Assembly: GCA_002633025.1 (NCBI GenBank)
Contig: NMRB01000008.1
Location: forward strand, 1,118,286 to 1,182,285
Reading direction: 5' to 3'
Source: Notospermus geniculatus
Lineage: Eukaryota > Nemertea > Pilidiophora > Heteronemertea > Lineidae
DNA: 64,000 bases
This document shows positions 42,524-51,900 of this stretch, one piece after another (position 1 is the stretch's first letter; every line of letters starts with the position of its first letter). The notes under the pieces were generated by a model, which saw only the letters and a list, made by a program, of their open reading frames with translations, did not search any database and was not told the origin of the DNA. Both the position numbers and the translations under genes were made by a program.

Positions 42524-43936
42524 AGCACCATCAGCACAACATGGTTAGATGATTGAGGCATTTCGATCACAGGGAACTAGCTCTCTTTCTTAGATGAATA
42601 CACTTGCTTCAAACCAAAGTTCTCCCCCCTACAACAGTTAGTTGAGTTTGAGGTTGCCGGTCCTTACATTACATATTCCTTACGTATTCGATGAATTGAG
42701 AATTAGGTTTGAGGGAGTTTCAGGATACTCAACGGGACAAATAATATAGCACCCTTGACCGTGCCGAACTTTACATTCATGTAGGCCAATTGGCATCATT
42801 CATTTCAACAAATTAATAGATAATGACACATGTAATTATATGAGGTGAAGAGCGACTATCAACTTACTATTAATGATACCTTATTTTATAATGTGGTACA
42901 CAACACGCCTGAAATAATGCCATGTATGTTCCATACAGCAACACAACCCAGAAGCACTTCTCCCCAAATCGGTGGAATGATTCTAGTTTATACACAAAGC
43001 CTGGTATATCACGGAACAAAAGAAACAGAGTCAAGGAGTCCACAGCTTAACCAACACTGAAGTAGTATCATTAACCAGCTGTTGAAATCATACGGTTATC
43101 ATATGCCAACGCGCAAACATTTCAGTTCAATTCATGAAGTAAAATCTATGTGTTCATGGAGGCAATCCAGATTGGTTTGTCAATAATAATGATCTATATC
43201 CAAACTCTACAGCATACATCCACATACCCGGAGCTTCGAAATCGACATTCAGGAAGTCTAGTGGAGTACAGTATACTTCCTACTAATTAGAAAATTTATA
43301 TCATACAATAGATATTGACAGAACAAATGCACTGCAACAAGAGTCAATCCTCAAAATCTGCCCGAGTATTTTCTTTCTGAGTCTCGCCAAAAATCAAGAG
43401 TTTGTACTTCATTGACCATAGTCCACAAACCAGGAATGAGATAGCACAAACACTTGCATTCATAACTATTGCCTATCAAAAGTTCCCAACATAACAAAAC
43501 CTTCCTACACTCATTGTTTCCTAATGGCCACCCACTGCCAGTGCTAATTTGGAGAGTAGCATGGGAACATGCTCTCCTCCCCCAGTTTCACTTCATCCCA
43601 GCCACTCACACATAAAGCCATTATAGAACACAAGCTGACAGCGTTGATTTGATAAAGTACTGGGTACGAAAAGTACAAAACACGAAATGATACTTACACT
43701 AATACAGAAGAATCAAATCAGAGTCATGATCTAGTCCTAATGAAGGAAACCCCAATGAGAAATGAAAGTAAATAATCCCAGTATTAATACATGTTGTATA
43801 TCAGTACCGGTATATGATGAAGTTCTCTATTGCGCACCATATTGTCTGCTATTCTGAGGACAATAAGCCAGCATAGTTTTCCATCGCTGGTTATATATTC
43901 GCTAATTCACCCCATGTGATCACATAGGCAACCACC

Positions 43937-44910
43937 TGATGATTCTACGGCAATTATTGATTTTTGGTGACAATATTCCACAGTGGCGATGTCTGGTGGT
44001 GTTCTGTAGAGAGAAATTGACACCCAACGGGGCCAATGATGCATGGTGCGCTGCAGAGAAATTGACATCAAATGGGACTGACAAAGCGTGTGCATTTAGG
44101 CCGTTTCCAAAAAATTCTTCTGAACAATTACGGCAGTGGTATGGTATTCAATCATTGGTTAGAATGGGGGAAATTCAAACAACTTTGCTGGGTTTTTGGG
44201 ACAACACAAACAGACAATAAACATACAAGTAAAGCTTTTTGCCAAGTTCATTCCATTATATTACTGTTATAGTATTTTGACCATTTTGCATTTTGACACT
44301 TCAAATGCTAAAAAACATAAATTGGTACTAGTATGTAAACAGAGGCACTGGAGCCTGAGAGATATGCAACAGATTGAATTGCACACAAAATGCTTTACGG
44401 CAATTCAATTGTTGCCATGGCGAATGTAAACAATGTTCATACGTTTGCTTGTCAAACTGACGGGCTGCAGAGGTGTGAATCAAATATTCATGGGACTGTG
44501 CGTTTGTCAATTTATCAAATCATCCGATGCTGCATGGTGAGCTTTGCCAATTCATGCATGACTATCGACTCCATTTCGACTCCACGGAGTGCTGTAGTGC
44601 GGTAACTGAATGAATGAAATGTACATACATGCAACAAAGAGTATTCTGATAGTGATAGAATAGAATCAACACATAGGCCCGTATTTTAAAATGCTCCTCA
44701 ACGCAGAGGAGTTCCTCAAGGCTATTGTTCTCAACAGGAGAACAATAGCCTTGAGGAACTCCTTTACGTTGAGGAGCATTCTAAAATACGGGCCACAGTC
44801 GACAAACCATACAATTGTACCAAGTCATGAAGTGTTCTTTGATGCAACAAGATCGAGGCCTACAGTGCAACATCAAGATCTCTCCGTCTGGCCCTTACCC
44901 TACCAGAAAC
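43937..44910. repeat. Local duplication, copy 1 (partner 45288-46268)
   Basis: About 970 bases repeated in direct orientation 1351 bases downstream, with small indels. It includes the foldback at 44676-44794. There is no coding evidence; the open frames inside are short and repeat-derived. Confidence 0.85.
44676..44794. mobile_element. Foldback element GGCCCGTATTTTAGAATG, copy 2
   Basis: Hairpin opening GGCCCGTATTTTAAAATG and closing CATTCTAAAATACGGGCC. Same family as 20203-20320. Confidence 0.7.
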
Positions 44911-45060
44911 AAGAGGCCCATGGGCCTGGCGCTCAGCTGACAGTTGACTTGAGGTGTAGTTGTAGGTGTAATGAAGCATGCTAAAGGAGAGGTGGAACTG
45001 TAAACTGACTGGGTCCAATGGATTTTATTACCGGTATAAAAAACAAAGAGAATGACACCT

Positions 45061-45286
45061 TGGCTCAACTGGTCTTTAAGTAGGTCACTAGGTCATGGAA
45101 GTAGGTCAGTTCAAACCTACACTTCATTACCATCAGTTTGATACCAAACATGACTACCTTGGCTCAACTGGTCTTTAAGTAGGTCACTAGGTCATGGAAG
45201 TGGGTCAGTTCAAACATACACTTCATTACCATCAGTTTTATACCAAACATGACTACCTTGGCTCAACTGGTCTTTAAGTAGGTCAC
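45061..45286. repeat. 99-bp tandem repeat with AGGTCA motifs
   Basis: The word TGGCTCAACTGG recurs at 45061, 45160 and 45259, giving a period of 99. Two units are full and the third stops at the single N at 45287. Each full unit contains AGGTCACTAGGTCA and a further AGGTCA. Confidence 0.8.
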
Positions 45287-45287
45287 N

Positions 45288-46268
45288 CTGATGATTCTAC
45301 GGCAATTATTGATTTTTGGTGACAATATTCCACAGTGGCGATGTCTGGTGGTGTTCTGTAGAGAGAAATTGACACCCAACGGGGCCAATGATGCATGGTG
45401 CGCTGCAGAGAAATTGACATCAAATGGGACTGACAAAGCGTGTGCATTTATAGGCCGTTTCCAAAAAATTCTTCTGAACAATTACGGCAGTGGTATGGTA
45501 TTCAATCATTGGTTAGAATGGGGGAAATTCAAACAACTTTGCTGGGTTTTTGGGACAACACAAACAGACAATAAACATACAAGTAAAGCTTTTTGCCAAG
45601 TTCATTCCATTATATTATAGTATTTTGACCATTTTGCATTTTGACACTTCAAATGCTAAAAAACATAAATTGGTACTAGTATGTAAACAGAGGCACTGGA
45701 GCCTGAGAGATATGCAACGGATTGAATTGCACACAAAATGCTTTACGGCAATTCAATTGTTGCCATGGCGAATGTAAACAATGTTCATACGTTTGCTTGT
45801 CAAACTGACGGGCTGCAGAGGTGTGAATCAAATATTCATGGGACTGTGCGTTTGTCAATTTATCAAATCATCCGATGCTGCATGGTGAGCTTTGTCAATT
45901 CATGCATGACTATCGACTCCACGGAGTGCTGCGGCAACTGAATGAATGAAATGTACATACCCGGTACATGCAACAAAGAGTATTCTGATAGTGATAGAAT
46001 AGAATCAACACGTAGGCCCGTATTTTAGAACGCTCCTCAACGTAAAGGAGTTCCTCAAGGCTATTGTTCTTGCAACAGCAGAACAATAGCCTTGAGGAAC
46101 TCCTTTACGTTGAGGAGCATTCTAAAATACGGGCCACAGTCGACAAACCATACAATTGTACCAAGTCATGAAGTGTTCTTTGATGCAAAGTGTTCTTTGA
46201 TGCAACAAGATCGAGGCCTACAGTGCAACATCAAGGTCTCTCCGTCTGGCCCTTACCCTACCAGAAAA
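45288..46268. repeat. Local duplication, copy 2 (partner 43937-44910)
   Basis: Begins directly after a single N at 45287 with the same CTGATGATTCTACGG as copy 1, and ends at TACCAGAAA. It differs from copy 1 by single bases and short indels. Confidence 0.85.
46015..46135. mobile_element. Foldback element GGCCCGTATTTTAGAATG, copy 3
   Basis: Counterpart of 44676-44794 within the local duplication, with near-perfect arms and a slightly longer loop. Confidence 0.7.
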
Positions 46269-47843
46269 AACTGAAAATATACATCCTCTCAGATGCATTT
46301 TCCCCGCATCTGACATAATAATATTATAAATAATGGGTTCGTAAGTATAACGGGTTCGTAAGTACATCGGATCGGACCGAATTGGAGCATAAAGTCGTCG
46401 AATCGGAATCAATTAACATTCATTTTTCTTTTTAAATGCAAGAATCATGAATTATAATGACTTAGAAATAAAAATAAAACACAAATTTACACATTATGTT
46501 GCATTTTGTTAGAAATCAACGTCTGAAACACACACACTCTGGCGCAACGACGGCAAGCACTGCAGCGCAACGGCTGTGTCGACAGCAGATATGGGCATTA
46601 GCTGCTGACAGCAGCCTGGCCTTTCAACAGCCAGAATCCAGGGTCGGATACAGGGGGGCGTGGGGGCATACGCCCCCCCCCCCATTTTTGGCAGAGCAAC
46701 AATTTTTTAGGAAGAAAAATAGTTCGATTAGAACTAAATAATTCGATTTTTTGGTCCGATTCGGTTTTCTTACGAACGAACCGTAGGCCTACGCATAGGC
46801 CTAGGCCTAATCGATAATGATTAATGAAAGGCAGTAATAACTTGGCTTGACAAGAGGGGGGAAATGACCTTTTAAATAGAGGAAAAATTTGTTTCGTCCT
46901 TTATTGCTCTGCCCCCCCCTCTCGCTACCATACCGACCGGTAGCTACAGATCCATGACGTTGGTTGGGGACCACTGCGTCAAAGGACGACGTCATGACAC
47001 GTCGACGGCGCCCATGACAAACTCTGTTGGCGTGAAATTGCAAACTTTTGAGGCTCAAATGATTGAATTCCATGGTGATTGCAGCCAGGTCCCTAGGCTA
47101 AGTCTATTTTCAAACTGCTTAGACATTTAAAAACTAGAAATTCTTGACTTCTCAATAGTATAGTTGAAATGTTTCAAACGGATAGATTAGTGCGAAGCAG
47201 TCGGCCTTCAAACTGGGCACACTCAGTCACATTTTTCCCAATTTGTAAACATAGTCCCCAACTAAAATCACAGATCTGTAGGCCTACGCCCCCTGCCAAC
47301 CGTATGATGAGCGTGAGTGAGTGCGTGAAGTGGTGGGGTGGGGGTGGGGTGGAGGTGGTGTGTGGTGGTGGTGCACGCCACACACCTGCTCATGCTGCTG
47401 CTGTGCATGTGTGTGCGCCCGGGGTGTGCGCGTGTTGTGTGTGTGTGTGTGCACACAAATGCAGAGGCTTTTTTTGGTGTGTGCATTGCCACTTTCACTT
47501 ACAAATTTATTTAGCTCAAGGCTTCCTAGCTCATGAAAAAGTCTTGTCCATCCCCAAATCACAAAAAAATGGTGAAATACGGATAAAATTACAGAACCCA
47601 GAAATTATCAGATTAGCAGAAAACATGGCCGCTTCTCGACTCTTTCCTGTTCCGGGATAATCACGTGGAAATGTTTATCAACAAATTATTATTAGAATCC
47701 AATCTCCAAAATAAACACAACTCTCCCAACCATACCAGCGCATGCGTGCAGTTAAACCCAAAAATTTCGACATTTCACGATAGGTGGCAGCAGCTGACGG
47801 TCAATCCCGAATTCACTCTCCAACACACGTGAAAACTCTCCAA

Positions 47844-47922
47844 CCTCAACAATGGTGATAGGTGGCAGCAGCTGACGGCGAACTACATACACACCGTCAG
47901 CTGCTGCCCTCTGGGGTATAAT
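47844..47922. repeat. Short hairpin with GGCAGCAGCTGACGG arms
   Basis: GGCAGCAGCTGACGG and CCGTCAGCTGCTGCC are exact complements about 15 bases apart. The left word is preceded by GATAGGT, and the same GATAGGTGGCAGCAGCTGA also occurs about 80 bases to the left (near 47780). It may be a small foldback or transposon end. Confidence 0.5.
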
Positions 47923-48678
47923 GCTGTAAGTTTCATAGAGAACATGTAGTGCATGACTTGTGTTCCAAAACCGAAGCAGCTCTGTCCAAGCATCATGAAT
48001 TTTTCTTGCCAATTCCAAATCTGTGCCGAATCAGAATGTCATTAGACGTTAAAGCACCACGGTATTGCCACTTTCTGTCGACAGCCGGCGCCACCGTACC
48101 CGTTCTCCAATACTGTAGTTAAGCCTTTCGCCCCAGTGTTGGAGAATGTATGATTACACTACAATGCACGTAGTAGCATGCGTAGTTTACCAAGTAATCA
48201 ATAGAGGTCTCCCTTAACGCGGGTAGGTGTAACGCAGGATTCGGAAGCAATACTGTGGTCCTTTAAGTGGCAACTACCTTCAGCTAACCCAAGTCTAGTC
48301 GAATATGGAATTTTGCTGCTAAGTCGTGCCGACGAGCAGTGCCAGAAATTTGGGGAGATCAACATGATCAGTCCTACCTACCTCTGTGATCTCATATACT
48401 GAGACTATGGCAAGCCGATTGTCCATTCTAGCCTAATCCATGGTTTACTACTCATAAACTACAGTTTTAGGCATCATAAACCTTAATTTAGAGCAAAACC
48501 TCCCATTTTGGCACGTAAATCCTTTTAGCATTCTTAGTTTAGGGTCGTCTCCATTCTCTCCCTCTGTCAACACAATCGACATCCCATCATGGAGCATTCA
48601 TGAATTTCTTCTCATCCCGGTTGTTGCCTCCCTGATTTGATACAAATGCCTAAGATAAGATTTAACGATAAACTGGTC

Positions 48679-48684
48679 TTTATT
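48679..48684 (-). terminator. Candidate NUDC polyadenylation signal
   Basis: AATAAA on the minus strand about 290 bases past the NUDC stop codon. It is the canonical hexamer, but no transcript end can be verified. Confidence 0.35.
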
Positions 48685-48974
48685 GTTATTTTTCAGGTTG
48701 GTACAAACATTCACCAATTCTGTATTCATCAGACATACTATAGCTGAACCGTTCATACAAATTGAAAATTCAACAGCAGTGACCACAATGGAACTAAGTA
48801 CATGTCATAGATATCCACAGCTTATGGACGAACATGGCTAGCAGAAATCAACAATGCTGTGCCTCTCCTTGGGTAATGCAGTGAATTTCNTTTAATCAAA
48901 GTCAGTTGAACCAATGTCTTGTTCAAACAGAAAACACATGATGGTCTTTTCCACCAGTCGAAATAGTTGCATCC

Positions 48975-51900
48975 TCAGTTGAATTTACATTTCGAGAAAT
49001 CCATTTCAGGATGTTGTTTCATAAATCTGCAAAAAGACAATACCATAATTGGAACTAGCGATATTAGAAGATGTGCCCAGGGTATGTCAGCGAGCGAAGT
49101 ATGCAGTAATTCAAAAACACCAATATCTATACTAAGCATACCTGAAGACACCAACTGAAGTATAATGAAGGTAATGTTCATTCATTACAAGTTACTGCCC
49201 AATGCTTTGATTGTTATCAGAATCAGAGCAAATACATGTACATGTGTAACTTACTTTTCTAATACATCTTGTTTCTTCTGCTCATCTGACGTAGGCTTGC
49301 CCATCTCCTTTTGTCTTTGGTCATACATCATTTTTTCCACCATGCCTCTAGTTTCGTCATCAAGGTCACCGAGCTGTAAAAGAACATTTGGTTAGATACG
49401 AGTAGAAAAGAAAAAGAGTAATGTTAATCACAATCAAATTACTCAGTAGTATTGGCAATCACACTGGAATGGAACTTACTTTTGAATTCTCTGGTTGTAC
49501 CTTCTTTGTGTTTATCTCTGGGTCAGTCATCACAACTCGACTCCACCATTCCATTTTGTTGACCTTTAAATTACAAAGAGAAAAGGCAAATTATTATGAA
49601 TGATATATAGAGGCTATGCACGTGATGACTATGAATGATATATAGAGGCTATGCACGTGACGTCATCAGCGAGGTGACGCCATGTTGGATGGAACGTTGT
49701 GACATGCTGACGCAGTGCATCTGACCACGTGCTCCATCCATTTTCCATCCAACACGTGGCGTCATACCCATTGATGACGTCATTTGATGACGTCAGTGCA
49801 TAGCCTCTATAGGCCTAAAAGAAATGATTTGGCTCAAGTACAACTTGATTGGTAGATCAAATAAGCGCATTAAATGCAACAGATCATTTGCTCGTGCTGA
49901 TCTGAGGCCCAGCTGACAACACTTTATTGATAGTGACAGTGTGAATGGCTGTAAAAATCAAATGTGAACAGGTCACCTACATTCCAACAGGTGTTCACAA
50001 ATATGCAAATATGCCAAAAATCAATTACCGGTATCTAGCAATTGCCGTTTTTCTCACCTTTTCAAGTGAAAGCACTACTGTTTTCTTATCCTCTAAAACC
50101 CAGTTACACTCTTCAATCTTGATAGTGTTATACAGTTTGCCTTCAATAACCGGCGGATGGCCCTTTAAACCCACTTTCAAACTCTGAAAAGAAGAACTGA
50201 ACATAACAATTGGCTGTGTCTTTAGTTTTTAAGGTTCAAGGCTGACAGATTTGAGGCTGTGTCTTTAGTTTTTAAGGTTCAAGGCTGACAGATTTGAGTC
50301 ACCATCGACAAATTCTGATGAGACAAATAAAATACCATCACCATCAACAGTGTGCTGTGAGTACTTACATTTTTCTGGAAGTCTACCACTATATCTCTAC
50401 TCCTTAACTGGAATGCTACTTTAAATGGTACACGGACCTAGAAATAAGATGTATTGTAGAGTAGGCTACTTAAAGAGAGCAAACCCAACCCAATACTAGT
50501 GAGACTTTCCAAGACAGCATTGTGTTGTCCTTCAATGAAGACATGTAGGTTAGTATCCACATGAACTCCTGAAGTTGAGTTAGCGGTAGTTTTTGCACAA
50601 AGAGTAATCAATGAATCCCATCACATAATTTTTGACTTGTACCTCTAATTCAGAAAGTGTTTGTGTCCAGCTATAATTCTCTAAATCAGCTCCATTTCCA
50701 CTGTTCGGTTTCAACTTCCCTTTGTCTTTCTCATCTTCTTCATCATCACTTTCAGCTGGCTGCAAAAAAGCCACGTATAACATCAGTATGACACAATAAC
50801 TCTGTCAACACTGCAATGCAATCAAGTACACAATATAATTCAGAAGAAACCAACTAATTGAGAAGAATATACTCATGTACTTTGCCATCTTCAGTAACTT
50901 GAGAATCTTCTTTCACTTCACTTGATTTAGTAATGTTAGACTGGTCTTTTTCCTGCAAATGAAACAAAAGAATCAGAATCAAATATTTTAGAAGGCATTT
51001 GGAAACATTGAGCAGGGTTTCTGCCAGAAATATTTTTGAGGGCATGCAGTTCTTCAAAATCAGCAAAAAAACCCATGAAATTAAAGAAAATGGCCCTTTT
51101 CTGTTCCTTTGAGGGTACTCACAGCGTACCCTGTGTACCCTCTGGCGGAAACACTGTTGAGAAGTTCTTTTCAGCAACTGTCCTTTTCAAATCAAACTTA
51201 CTAACCCCATCTATTTCTTTCTGTAACCTCTCAGCTTCCTCATCTGTTATCTCCATAATCTTTGGTGCATTGGCTTCCTTCTCAGCTTGTTCCTGCAGCT
51301 TCTTTTCTTCAGCTTCTCTCTTGGCCTTCCTTTCCTTACGCACACGGTCAGCCTCCTCCATCTCTTCCCGCTTCTGCTTGTGAAGTTCATCTGCTAGCTG
51401 CTTGTGTGCCTCAAACTTGTTAAGTATCATCTACGAATGACAAAGATTATGACGACACGTTCAGAGACAATTTCACACATCAATGACAAAGTGTTCCGGT
51501 TGTTTATCGATCTTTTTATTAAGAAGTGCAAATCAACAGAGCTGCCATGACTTTTTCCGGTGGTAGATCTAAACCATGGAAAACATAATGTGGGCAAATA
51601 CATCTTGCGACAATTCTTGTGTACCATGGTCCTTCATCTTCTGACATCTTCATCTCCACATGTAGGCTAGGCCTAGGTCTAGGCCTACACGGATCTATGC
51701 AGTCTGCGTGGTGAGACACCACAAACATGACGAAGTCAGCCCCTCACCTTCTTTGCTTCTGCAGTGCTTGCTCCATGATAGAAATCTGTCTTTCTGGCCA
51801 AGAAACTGAAAATAACATCCAGAAGCTGAAAAAAGATCATATGAAATCTTAGAACAGCAAAGCAATAGTGTCAAGTCCGTCCAGATACCGTACGCCGGGT

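Larger units (their letters stand above)
38889..48974. other. Intergenic region between REV3L start and NUDC 3' end
   Basis: No gene can be supported over about 10 kb. It holds a TTAA-flanked element (39107-40025), MITE copies (about 40557-40680 and 42378-42523), a 1-kb tandem duplication (43937-46268) with foldbacks, a 99-bp satellite (45061-45286), GT/GGTG-rich simple repeats (47321-47460) and a small hairpin (47844-47922). A possible orphan exon is at 41303-41399. Upstream regulatory sequence of REV3L should lie near 38889-39100, but I see no TATA box. Confidence 0.7.

Noticed and set aside
47169-47660. A 163-codon plus-strand frame with a VHVCAPGVCACC stretch
   Set aside because: It is driven by GT and GGTG simple repeats; composition and multiple overlapping frames argue against coding.
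47752-48018. A minus-strand frame with ARKIHDAWTELLRFWNTSH
   Set aside because: It looks protein-like at first, but it runs through repeated hairpin words (QLLPPI twice) and has only a weak acceptor; kept as a repeat, not a gene.
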